Assembly: GCA_015493385.1 (NCBI GenBank)
Contig: WGDE01000014.1
Coordinates: forward strand, 1-34,766
Reading direction: 5' to 3'
Origin: Phycisphaerae bacterium
Lineage (GTDB): Bacteria > Planctomycetota > Phycisphaerae > Sedimentisphaerales > Sedimentisphaeraceae
DNA: 34,766 nt
Shown piece after piece: positions 19,093 through 27,965 of the stretch. Under the pieces are notes generated by a model. The model searched no databases. It worked only from the letters and a program-made list of their open reading frames with translations, and was not told where the DNA came from. The position numbers and the translations under genes are program-made. The stretch's first letter is position 1. Every line of letters starts with the position of its first letter.

Positions 19093-19344
19093 ATGCTTAC
19101 AAGTAAAACAACAAGACAGTTAGTCCTAAACAAAGGTGCTCAGAAGTATATCTTTCGCTACGACGTTGGTGCGGAGGATTTGCTTTTAGAATCACTTGTT
19201 GATCAGGCAAACGATAATAATGTTGATTTTGATTGGTTTGATGCGGCGGTTTTGAGCTTTAAGTTGGCTAGGACGCTTATTGATCAGGCGGATGAGATTA
19301 TAAAAAAAGATTCTCCTGTACTCGGTGGCTCCGTAAACAGTTAA
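19093..19344 (+). CDS. Small conserved-looking hypothetical protein
   Basis: 83-aa ORF with protein-like composition (QKYIFRYDVGAEDLLLESLVDQANDNNVDFDWFDAAVLSFKLARTLI), upstream of xer gene. Confidence 0.6.
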   Translation: MLTSKTTRQLVLNKGAQKYIFRYDVGAEDLLLESLVDQANDNNVDFDWFDAAVLSFKLARTLIDQADEIIKKDSPVLGGSVNS

Positions 19345-19350
19345 TGATGG

Positions 19351-19384
19351 CCCTCCTTCAAAAGAGAAGGATCTCAAAGGAGGG
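19351..19384 (+). promoter_or_regulatory. Hairpin with alternative pairing between the 83-aa ORF and the xer gene
   Basis: CCCTCCTT (19351-19358)/AAGGAGGG (19377-19384) competes with CCTTC (19355-19359)/GAAGG (19366-19370). Confidence 0.4.
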
Positions 19385-19410
19385 AATATTTTTAAAAGAG
19401 GGTATAAAAT

Positions 19411-20400
19411 ATGAGCGAATGTACTTTGATACCAAACTTCTTGAGCTACCTCAAGTACGAAAAACATTTTTCGGAGCATACCGCAAAATGTTACGGTGCT
19501 GATTTGGTTCAATATCGCGAGTTCCTTGCACCAAATGAAAACACGAGGAGTAGAGACGATTCTTGGCAAGGAACAACAGCAACCGCTACTGCAGTTGCCC
19601 AAGATATTTCAGTTGACCAGTTGCTAGTTGAAGCAACAGTAGATACTATTAGAGAATACCTTGCTCATCTATCATCTCACGAGTATTCAAAGAGTACTAC
19701 CGCTCGAAAAGTTGCTACTCTTAGAAGTTTTTATAAGTTTCTCGTGAAGAGGGAAGTGATTGATATTAATCCTGTTATGGCGATTAAAAGTCCAAAACAG
19801 GAAAAGAAACTTCCTAAATTTCTGGAGTACGAAGAAATACAAAGATTACTAGACGCTCCTGACACCGATTCTTGGCTTGGTTCAAGAGATCGGGCCATCC
19901 TTGAGACGCTCTACAGCACAGGACTTCGAGTTAGCGAATTGGTTTCACTTAATATGGAAGATATTGACTTCCTGGGCGAGGTTGTTCATGTTAGGGGTAA
20001 GGGCAAAAAAGAGAGAATTTCGCCTATTGGCTCTTCTGCACTTCAGGCAATCCAGCACTATATAGAGTTTAGAAATCGCAGATCGCAGACGAATGATATA
20101 GATCCAAAAGTTTTATTTGTGAACAAACATGGCAATAGATTGAGCACTAGAAGTGTGCGTAGAAAAATGGACAAGTATCTCCTTGCAGCCGGCTTAGACC
20201 CTGCGATTAGTCCGCACACCCTAAGACATAGTTTTGCAACACATCTATTAAACAATGGCGCAGATTTGCGCAGCGTACAGGAGTTACTAGGTCATCAGTC
20301 TCTCTCAACTACACAGGTTTACACGCACCTTACAACTTCAAAGATCAAAGAAGTTTACGAAAATGCTCATCCAAGAAGTGCCGAGGAAGAGAGTTTCTAG
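19411..20400 (+). CDS. Tyrosine recombinase XerC/XerD
   Basis: Catalytic residues present: STGLRVSELVSL (R), RGKGKKERISP (K), SPHTLRHSFATHLL (H,R), LLGHQSL (H), TTQVYTHLT (Y). Confidence 0.93.
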   Translation: MSECTLIPNFLSYLKYEKHFSEHTAKCYGADLVQYREFLAPNENTRSRDDSWQGTTATATAVAQDISVDQLLVEATVDTIREYLAHLSSHEYSKSTTARKVATLRSFYKFLVKREVIDINPVMAIKSPKQEKKLPKFLEYEEIQRLLDAPDTDSWLGSRDRAILETLYSTGLRVSELVSLNMEDIDFLGEVVHVRGKGKKERISPIGSSALQAIQHYIEFRNRRSQTNDIDPKVLFVNKHGNRLSTRSVRRKMDKYLLAAGLDPAISPHTLRHSFATHLLNNGADLRSVQELLGHQSLSTTQVYTHLTTSKIKEVYENAHPRSAEEESF

Positions 20401-20430
20401 AAAATATCTCAGGAGTAGGCAGGGAAAACG

Positions 20431-20461
20431 AAGGTTCAATCGAGAGGTTGAACCTTTTTTT
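20431..20461 (+). terminator. Rho-independent terminator of the xer gene
   Basis: AAGGTTCAA-N8-TTGAACCTT followed by TTTTT. Confidence 0.85.
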
Positions 20462-20469
20462 ATGGTGGT

Positions 20470-20540
20470 ATAATTCCGTGAAATGGCAAAATATAAATTA
20501 AATGGCGGTAACGGAAAAATTGTAATGGAATCGTAGGCAG
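20470..20540. repeat. Dispersed repeat copy B
   Basis: ATAATTCCGTGAAATGGCAAAATATAAATTAAATGGCGGTAACGGAAAAATTGTAATGGAATCGTAGGCAG; aligns with 12545-12616. Confidence 0.85.
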
Positions 20541-20596
20541 AATATGATTCAGAAATTTGGATGATATGAAATGACAGGAATAACCAAAAATACAAT

Positions 20597-20626
20597 CGTA
20601 GAGACGCACAGATGTGCGTCTCTACG
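20597..20626. repeat. Inverted repeat CGTAGAGACGCACA-GA-TGTGCGTCTCTACG
   Basis: Perfect 14-bp arms with a 2-nt spacer. Confidence 0.92.
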
Positions 20627-20635
20627 CCTGATTGT

Positions 20636-22579
20636 TTAGCTTTTTGGAGCGATGTCGCCTATGTATTCTGGGATTAGTTTTTTGATATGCTTAACGACTA
20701 GTTCGTGATCTTGCGATGGGGCGACTGCTATTAGTTCGTTTATTGCACTGTGCAATTGTGCTCTGTCCATTGGGATATTTTGCCATACACCGATTTTTGG
20801 GTGTTTTGTAGGTTTCATATCTTCGCCTTCTATAGACAACTCTTCAAAGAGTTTTTCTCCTGGGCGCATACCTGAAAATTTAATCTCAATATCTTCGTCT
20901 GGCCTAAACCCACTCAGTGTTATTAAGTCTCTTGCAAGGTCTACAATCTTAACTGATTCACCCATATCTAATACGAAAATCTCTCCACCTTCGCCAAGTG
21001 TTGCAGCCTGTAGAACTAGCTGGCTAGCTTCTGGAATCGTCATAAAATAGCGTTCCATATCTGGGTGTGTTACTGTTACAGGACCGCCTTCAGCGATCTG
21101 TTTCTTGAATATTGGAATAACGGATCCGTTAGAGCCAAGAACGTTACCAAACCTGACCGTAACAAAGTGAGTTTCGCTCGTGCGGTTTAAGTCCTGAACA
21201 AACATCTCAGCAACTCTCTTTGAAGAACCCATAAGACTTGTTGGGTTAACAGCTTTATCCGTGCTTATCATTACAAAGTTTTTGCTTCCATATTTGTCCG
21301 CGGCTCTTGAGATGTTCATTGTTCCAACAACGTTGTTCTTGATGGATTCTCCAGGGTTTGTTTCCATTAGAGGCACATGTTTGTGTGCGGCTGCATGGAT
21401 TATCACCTCTGGTCTATCATCCTTGAATATTTGATCAACACGTATTTCGTCTGCAATATCGCAGATAATCGCCTTGATATTTACGTCAGGGAAGCTCTTC
21501 CTAAGCTCACGCTCAATATGGAAGAGCGGATTTTCGGCCTGCTCTACTAATAAGAGCATTTTTGGTCCAAAGTTACATACTTGTCTACACATCTCAGAAC
21601 CAATAGAACCGCCTGCACCAGTAACTAGGATAGTCTTGTTTGTTAGGAAATTTTTAATACCCTCAATATCAAGCTGGATTTCTTGCCTACCGAGAAGGTC
21701 TGTAATCTCTACCTCTCTAATCTGAGAAACATTCAACTTCCCAGAGGCTATATCTGTGATAGAAGGAACTGTGGTAAAACGAACTTTGATACCTTGGCAA
21801 GTGTGTACTATTCTGCGCAGATGTTTCTGTGAAGCGCTTGGCATAGCGATAGCAACTTCGTCAACATCTTCTCTTTGGCAAATATCCTGCAGGTCTTCAA
21901 CCGTTCCAAGAACTGGAATGCCTCTGATGTTTATATTCTGTTTTATTGGATCGTCATCAATAAATCCGACAACGTCGTATTGCTCTACGCGCATTCTATG
22001 TATTTCTCTAAGAAGGGCCTCTCCAGCATCGCCTGCACCCATAATCAAGAGTCTGGTGATATTGTTGCCTCTCTCTGATCTAAACTCCTCATGATAGAGA
22101 CGTACAGCCATTCTTGCACCGGCTAAAATCATTACAGTGCAGATAAGGTCTAAAATCATCACACTCTGGCTTACAGTTGTTAGAGATATTAGATTGCGCC
22201 TCAGCACAGTTGTGCTCATCATTGCATACCAAGATATGACTATTATGAATGTACTTACTAATGCAGCACTGCTCATTGAGGTCAAGTCTGCGATACCAAC
22301 ATAACGCCACCAACCGCTGTATTGCCTAAAGAGTCTAAAAACAATAATTTTAACGATAAGCACAAACAGAAGCATGGCAGGGTATTGCAATTTTAACCAG
22401 CTTGTGGAGATAACCATATTGTTAGACATAACAAACGCAAGAAACAAAGCGATTGAAAATGCTAAAATGTGCGCAACTAGAATGAATGAGCGTCTATGAT
22501 TTAAAAGAAAACTATCTGGAGAACCATAAGTTTCTTTTATTTCAGTGCTTACTTTTTTTTTCGACATTATTTCTCCCAT
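20636..22579 (-). CDS. Polysaccharide biosynthesis nucleotide-sugar epimerase/dehydratase (CapD/WbpM/PglF type)
   Basis: N-terminal TM segments, CoA-binding-like domain, SDR region ILVTGAGGSIGSEMCRQ, HAAAHKHVPLMETNPGE, STDKAVNPTSLMGSSKR. Confidence 0.94.
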   Translation of the reverse strand: MGEIMSKKKVSTEIKETYGSPDSFLLNHRRSFILVAHILAFSIALFLAFVMSNNMVISTSWLKLQYPAMLLFVLIVKIIVFRLFRQYSGWWRYVGIADLTSMSSAALVSTFIIVISWYAMMSTTVLRRNLISLTTVSQSVMILDLICTVMILAGARMAVRLYHEEFRSERGNNITRLLIMGAGDAGEALLREIHRMRVEQYDVVGFIDDDPIKQNINIRGIPVLGTVEDLQDICQREDVDEVAIAMPSASQKHLRRIVHTCQGIKVRFTTVPSITDIASGKLNVSQIREVEITDLLGRQEIQLDIEGIKNFLTNKTILVTGAGGSIGSEMCRQVCNFGPKMLLLVEQAENPLFHIERELRKSFPDVNIKAIICDIADEIRVDQIFKDDRPEVIIHAAAHKHVPLMETNPGESIKNNVVGTMNISRAADKYGSKNFVMISTDKAVNPTSLMGSSKRVAEMFVQDLNRTSETHFVTVRFGNVLGSNGSVIPIFKKQIAEGGPVTVTHPDMERYFMTIPEASQLVLQAATLGEGGEIFVLDMGESVKIVDLARDLITLSGFRPDEDIEIKFSGMRPGEKLFEELSIEGEDMKPTKHPKIGVWQNIPMDRAQLHSAINELIAVAPSQDHELVVKHIKKLIPEYIGDIAPKS

Positions 22580-22594
22580 ATAAAGTAGTCAATT

Positions 22595-22623
22595 AAGATA
22601 ACCGACTATCAATTAAAAGTCAA
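22595..22623 (-). promoter_or_regulatory. Candidate sigma70 promoter of the dehydratase gene
   Basis: On minus strand TTGACT, 17-nt spacer, TATCTT, then GGGAGAAATAATG at the start codon. Confidence 0.4.
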
Positions 22624-22651
22624 GTTGACGCACCCTTTAGGGGCTATTAAA

Positions 22652-23980
22652 CTAATCTGTATCTGTTATTCCAACATCTTTCCAATCATCCTTGAGGCTT
22701 TGCAATTTAGTGTATATCTCATTTGTTTCAACTTTGTCTATTCCCTTACGCATCAATGAGTATGTTACGGTACTTGCGCAGAAATAATAGCTGGTGACAA
22801 ATGCAGCAACCACGCCGAGTATCAGCAAAATAGCAAGATGTACCAAGCTAGAGGATAATCTTTCTGTTAGGTAGAAATTGATACTCATATGCGGACCCAA
22901 GAGATTTAAAAATTCAGGATCACGCCATATTGCGGCTAACTTGCTAACACCTTCAGTCCTAGCGCTTTCAACAAATATTCCAAATTGAAGGAAAGTGTAG
23001 GTCGTTTTTAAGATTAAGAAAGCAATGAGCCTAACGAATATATAGCAGATAGAACCGTAGAAAATCGAAATTACTGAGTAATATAGCAACTTCCAAGGTC
23101 TTGAGTATGTATAGCAATAGGCTCGTCCAAGTGCATCGTAGCCATTAGTTCCCTCATACGATATCGCAGGTAAGATAAGGCTTAGTCCACCAAATGCTCC
23201 GATAAGTATCATAGCAATGAGCAAACTCAGTAGAAAAGCGACTATAATTAAAAGCCCAAGAATTAACTCGCCTACCCAAGGGAAGTTTGCAATAAAACCC
23301 AATGCAGAGATCAAACAGCCAAGCCCGAACGCTACTATAAACGGCGCGACTGGTGCAAATAGGTAGCTTTTAAAGTGTTTTCTGCTATAACGCATCAACT
23401 CTGCTGGTCCAGGTTTTTCGCCAAGACTAAACTCCAACGCAGCAGCTCTTGTAATTGCTCCACCAAAATAAGCGAGAATGCAGCATGCAATGACTAGGTA
23501 TGTTAATGTGTAGAAGAAGTGATATTTTAATACCCAATTAAATGCGCGAAGTTCGCCGATGAAACAATTAAATAATTTTGGTATATCGAAAGAAAGGATA
23601 GAGATGATTGACTCATTGAAATTTCTCGTACTAAAATCCCACATCGTTAGATATACACCCTGATTAGTCTTGGAGGAATCTTGGTTAATTAAATCCTCTA
23701 GCAACTTCTCGTTTGCTAGGTAGGCATCTAGTTCGTTAATAGATGTGGTGTTTTTACTGTTGTATTCTGCGCCGTCATATTTGCTTGTATGTACAGTTTT
23801 AGTGAAAGAGTCCAATAATACTCCAGCCAAAGCTAAAAAGAAAACGGCAAAAAAGGCGAGAATCATTTTGTTGGGGCTGATTGCTAGCTTAAAGCACTTA
23901 AAGATGTTCAAGAACATTAGATTGTCTAGACTCTCTAAGAATCGATTGATATTGTTGTTGTTACTACTGCTTTGTGCCAT
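22652..23980 (-). CDS. Large polytopic membrane protein, uncharacterised
   Basis: 442 aa with several hydrophobic segments and an extended extracytoplasmic-type segment after the first; no enzymatic motif recognised. Confidence 0.75.
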   Translation of the reverse strand: MAQSSSNNNNINRFLESLDNLMFLNIFKCFKLAISPNKMILAFFAVFFLALAGVLLDSFTKTVHTSKYDGAEYNSKNTTSINELDAYLANEKLLEDLINQDSSKTNQGVYLTMWDFSTRNFNESIISILSFDIPKLFNCFIGELRAFNWVLKYHFFYTLTYLVIACCILAYFGGAITRAAALEFSLGEKPGPAELMRYSRKHFKSYLFAPVAPFIVAFGLGCLISALGFIANFPWVGELILGLLIIVAFLLSLLIAMILIGAFGGLSLILPAISYEGTNGYDALGRAYCYTYSRPWKLLYYSVISIFYGSICYIFVRLIAFLILKTTYTFLQFGIFVESARTEGVSKLAAIWRDPEFLNLLGPHMSINFYLTERLSSSLVHLAILLILGVVAAFVTSYYFCASTVTYSLMRKGIDKVETNEIYTKLQSLKDDWKDVGITDTD

Positions 23981-24160
23981 TATTACCCTTGTAAGCCACT
24001 TATTTGAATCTCTTTTCTTTACAGTATTACTTCTCTATATCGTCCAAATAGAGAGATAGCTACGATTAAAATTTGAGAGCAGGGTGTTAATTTAGCGATA
24101 AAGCGGTTGAAGTTTTGAAATTCTCGTTTCTCTGTGGTATTTGCGATAATATTGTAGGGG

Positions 24161-24352
24161 CTAGAATTCACTTATAGCATCATCTTGTGCGCATTCAATT
24201 CTATAGCCATCTTCTAACCAGCGGCTCAGGTCTATCATTTTGCAACGTTTGCTACAAAATGGAAAAGCCTTGTTTTTTTCTACGCTATCATAGAAAAAAA
24301 CTTTTTTGCAACTAGGGCATGTCGCGTTTGTTTTCTTGTTTTTATCAGTCAT
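24161..24352 (-). CDS. yacG: DNA gyrase inhibitor YacG-like zinc-binding protein
   Basis: CPSCKKVFFY...PFCSKRCKMIDLSRWLEDGYRI matches the YacG signature. Confidence 0.9.
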   Translation of the reverse strand: MTDKNKKTNATCPSCKKVFFYDSVEKNKAFPFCSKRCKMIDLSRWLEDGYRIECAQDDAISEF

Positions 24353-24371
24353 TATCTAAAAGCTTGTCTTC

Positions 24372-24407
24372 AAAAAAAGCCTGTCGTAATATCTCACGCA
24401 CAGGCTT
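24372..24407 (-). terminator. Rho-independent terminator of the DksA-like gene
   Basis: Minus strand AAGCCTGT...ACAGGCTT followed by TTTTTG. Confidence 0.85.
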
Positions 24408-24440
24408 CATGTATTGCTTGAGGGTAATTCTAGTAGTCTA

Positions 24441-25076
24441 CTATAATAGTTTATCGTCAGAGAAGTCTATGGTAGGTTCAGCATCGTCACTTGATAGTTC
24501 ACCGTAATCATAGCCTTGACTTCGAGATTCCTCATAATATTTTTCTCCTTCAATAACTAATCCCTTCTCCACCATTCTGGCGTATTCTATACAATAACGC
24601 GCCCAAGGTTTTGCTTTGAGCCTCTCTTTTGAGATTGGTTTATCTGTTCCTTGGCATATTCCATACTCATTATTCTCAATGCGAGCAAGGGCATCTTTGA
24701 TTTCCATAAGTAATTTACGTTCAGAATCCATAAGACCAAGTGTGAATTCCTGCTCAAAGTTATCACTGCCTATATCCGCCATATGTATTGGCATACTCGA
24801 TAAATCGCCTGCAGCATTACCCCTAGAGTCACGAAGCGAATCTGCCTCCATCTGGGTGATGTCTCCGCATATTACAGCAGCCTTCAACATGAGAAGTTCT
24901 TTGAATTCTTTTACCTCTGTAGCAGTTAGGTAAGAATCCATTGTAGGAGCTTCTCTTTTAGGCTCTTTTACCTCTTTTACATCTTCTACCTTGGCTACGC
25001 GTTTAGTAGTTTTTTTCTTAGTTGTCTTTTTGGTACTAGCCTTTGTAGTTTTCTTCTTTGTCACTTTTTTTACCAC
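24441..25076 (-). CDS. DksA/TraR-family protein with Lys/Thr-rich N-terminal tail
   Basis: Tail MVKKVTKKKTTKASTKKTTKKKTTKRVAK; C-terminal DksA-like region RKLLMEIKDALARIENNEYGICQGTDKPISKERLKAKPWARYCIEYARMVE. Confidence 0.82.
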   Translation of the reverse strand: MVKKVTKKKTTKASTKKTTKKKTTKRVAKVEDVKEVKEPKREAPTMDSYLTATEVKEFKELLMLKAAVICGDITQMEADSLRDSRGNAAGDLSSMPIHMADIGSDNFEQEFTLGLMDSERKLLMEIKDALARIENNEYGICQGTDKPISKERLKAKPWARYCIEYARMVEKGLVIEGEKYYEESRSQGYDYGELSSDDAEPTIDFSDDKLL

Positions 25077-25261
25077 TTTTTATCCCTTTCAAGGAGCAAG
25101 ACCTTTAATACCAATAACTGTGGTAATAGTTTTGCCCATCAGAACCCTTTCCTTTTAGGTTGGCATTTTACATTAAAAGAAGGATTGGTCAAAGCTAAAA
25201 ACAAACATACATCTCTTTTGTTGTAACATTATGCCAATAATGGGTTTATGTTTCATGTCTT

Positions 25262-26050
25262 TTACAGTTTACGGTATTTTCCTTGGGGCAAAAAGACGTA
25301 TTTGCCATTTATCTCAGTGGATGCACCACTGACGGAGAAAATCTCTGCAATCTTATTATTCTCAAATATACTCTTAATGTCTCCCAAGTAAAAACTATCT
25401 CGGTATCCTAGGAGCAAAACTTTATCACAATATTGACCAGATAGATTGATGTCATGTGTGACGGTTAATATCGTTTTGGACGATTCTAGTTGCATTCGCT
25501 TGAGCAAGTCATAGATTTCAACTTGGTGTCTCAAATCGAGAAAACTTGTAGGTTCGTCAAGTAAGATTATTGGAGTGTCCTGTGCTAGGGCTCTAGCAAT
25601 AAAGACTCTTTGTCTCTCTCCTGTACTTATCTCATTGAGTTCTCGGTTGGCTAGATGAGATATATTGGTGGCTTCAAGAGCGTTTTTTACAATGTCCCTA
25701 TCCAGAGAGCTCTCAAAACCCAGTATATTAAAAAAGGCAGTCCTTGCCATCATAACAGTCTCGTAAACGTTAAATCCAAAAGTAGTGGAAAAGTCTTGGC
25801 GTACTATGGCTATTGTTCTTGCCATATCAAGACAGCTGTAGTCGCAGATATCTTTGCCCATTAGAGTGATATTGCCTTTGTTAGGCTTTAATACTTGAGT
25901 TAATAGATTCAGTAGTGAGCTCTTGCCCGCTCCGTTTGGGCCGGCTATTGCCAGAAACTCTCCTTCTCTCACATTAAACTCTAGAGAACTGAGAATCTCT
26001 TCTTCTCCGTATGAGAAGTCTAGGCTGTTAACTTTTATTGCATCAATCAT
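25262..26050 (-). CDS. ABC transporter ATP-binding protein, BtuD/FecE type
   Basis: Walker A GPNGAGKSSLLNLL, signature STGERQRVFIARALAQ, Walker B IILLDEPTSFLD. Confidence 0.93.
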   Translation of the reverse strand: MIDAIKVNSLDFSYGEEEILSSLEFNVREGEFLAIAGPNGAGKSSLLNLLTQVLKPNKGNITLMGKDICDYSCLDMARTIAIVRQDFSTTFGFNVYETVMMARTAFFNILGFESSLDRDIVKNALEATNISHLANRELNEISTGERQRVFIARALAQDTPIILLDEPTSFLDLRHQVEIYDLLKRMQLESSKTILTVTHDINLSGQYCDKVLLLGYRDSFYLGDIKSIFENNKIAEIFSVSGASTEINGKYVFLPQGKYRKL

Positions 26051-27069
26051 AATAGGTTTTGCCTCTTAGAATTTTTAATCAGAAGCACAATAAAGAATGG
26101 TCCGCCTATCAAGGCGGTAAGGATTCCTACCGGTAGCTGCGCGGGAGATATGATAATTCTAGCGATTGTGTCGGCAATAACCATAAAGATTGCACCTGCA
26201 ATTGCAGTTATTGGTAGCAATCTTCTATGGTCTGCTCCCCAAATTAACCTAACTGCATGGGGAACAATCAGTCCAACAAAACCAATCAACCCGCTTAGAC
26301 TCACCGCAATTGATGTTATAAATGCAGTTGTAAGAAACGTAATAAAACGTACTCTAGATACATTGATACCTACCGTCTTTGCCTGCGCAGCGCTAAAGCT
26401 TATCAAATTCAAGCTTGGCCCAAGCCGCATCAGTGCTATCGCTGCTAATAATGTTAGAATCGCCATTGTTGTAATAGTGGTTAAATCTTCAGGAAAAATA
26501 TTGCCCATAAGCCATATCATCGTGCTGTGAACTGTACTACTTCTTGCAATGGCAACCATAAACATTGTAATGGCAGAGAGAAATGTATTTATTACCACTC
26601 CTGTTAATAGTAGCCCGTTGCTACTGCGCTTATCAGCTAACGAACCAATAGTCCAGACGAGCCAGACAGTGGCAAATGCGCCTATAAACGCAAATATTGC
26701 AATAGGTGATTTACCTAGAAATGTAAATTGCAGACCCATTACGCTAGCAAGCATTGCGCCTACTCCAGCTCCGCTTGATATTCCAAGTATATATGGATCG
26801 GCGAGAGGATTTTTAAGTATAGCTTGTAAAACAGCTCCTGATATTGCTAGTGCTGCACCAACAATACTAGCTAGTAAAACTCTTGGCAGTCTTATTCTGT
26901 AGAATATCTCAGAATCGATAGCCGAAATATCAGAGTGTATTAATTGCTCAATTGAGAGAGTCTTTGTTCCAACGAGACTGCACACTAGCATTGTGGCTGC
27001 TAAGATAGCAACACCTATTAGGATAGATGTTAGTAGTTTAGTGAATGTTAGTCCTGATTGTTGCGTCAT
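26047..27069 (-). CDS. FecCD/BtuC-family ABC transporter permease
   Basis: RLPRVLLASIVGAALAISGAVLQAILKNPLADPYILGISSGAGVGA; GLIGFVGLIVPHAVRLIWGADHRRLLP. Confidence 0.95.
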   Translation of the reverse strand: MTQQSGLTFTKLLTSILIGVAILAATMLVCSLVGTKTLSIEQLIHSDISAIDSEIFYRIRLPRVLLASIVGAALAISGAVLQAILKNPLADPYILGISSGAGVGAMLASVMGLQFTFLGKSPIAIFAFIGAFATVWLVWTIGSLADKRSSNGLLLTGVVINTFLSAITMFMVAIARSSTVHSTMIWLMGNIFPEDLTTITTMAILTLLAAIALMRLGPSLNLISFSAAQAKTVGINVSRVRFITFLTTAFITSIAVSLSGLIGFVGLIVPHAVRLIWGADHRRLLPITAIAGAIFMVIADTIARIIISPAQLPVGILTALIGGPFFIVLLIKNSKRQNLL

Positions 27070-27965
27070 TTCTGTTCTTTTTCACTATAAATAATATCGT
27101 ATAGCTTCTCAGCTGTCTCTACAACTCTAGGGCCTGGCCTACTCATTATATCGGCGTCTATTGCGAAGATTTTATCATTTTTAACTGCCGGAATTGACTG
27201 CCATTTTTTATAGAATTCTTTCCAGTCATCTTTGCTGTTTGATAGAGTCTTCTTGTTACGAGATTCTATTATAATATCTGGTGCAAATAGAATAAGGGAT
27301 TCATTGTTGATTTGTGGCCAATGACAATCTATTCTCGTAACCGCATTGACTGCTCCAACAATCTTTATTAAATCACCGATATACGTATCATTCGCAGCGA
27401 CAATAAGCGGTCTCTGTTGTATTACGACTAAAACTTTTGATTTGTGTTTAGCTCTAGCTTCTTGAGATATTGCCTTTAACTTAGCTTTAATGTCTTCTAT
27501 AAGAGCAGAGCCTTTTCTCTGAATATTGCAATCTTTAGCTATGGTATTTATTGAAGTATAGATATCCTCCAAATTCTCTACGTCTAGAGAGACACTTTTG
27601 CAACCAATATGCTCTAGTCTTGAGCGAAAACTCTGGTGTAGATTCGACGATGTGGAGAACGCTATCGTTGGTTTAAGCGTAAGGATTTTCTCTAAGTTTA
27701 TCTGCGTTGTTGAGCCAATGACGGGCTTGTTCTTAGCCTCTAGTGGATAATTGCAGTAACTCGTTACACCGACAACATTATCGCCAAGATTTAGAGCAAA
27801 TAATATCTCTGTAATATTTGGAGCCAACGAGATAATGCGCAGTCCATCGTGCGTTTTATTAGTAGCGCTAAAAGTCTCAGATGAATTGGTAAACTGCCAA
27901 GCAATAAGAGAGCTAAGAATTATGAATATTAGCAGAATTGAAAATGTTTTATATTTTGAAGCCAT
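27066..27965 (-). CDS. BtuF-like (cobalamin/metal-chelate) substrate-binding protein
   Basis: IISLAPNITEILFALNLGDNVVGVTSYCNYPLEAKNKPVIGS; MSRPGPRVVETAEKLYDII. Confidence 0.88.
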   Translation of the reverse strand: MASKYKTFSILLIFIILSSLIAWQFTNSSETFSATNKTHDGLRIISLAPNITEILFALNLGDNVVGVTSYCNYPLEAKNKPVIGSTTQINLEKILTLKPTIAFSTSSNLHQSFRSRLEHIGCKSVSLDVENLEDIYTSINTIAKDCNIQRKGSALIEDIKAKLKAISQEARAKHKSKVLVVIQQRPLIVAANDTYIGDLIKIVGAVNAVTRIDCHWPQINNESLILFAPDIIIESRNKKTLSNSKDDWKEFYKKWQSIPAVKNDKIFAIDADIMSRPGPRVVETAEKLYDIIYSEKEQK

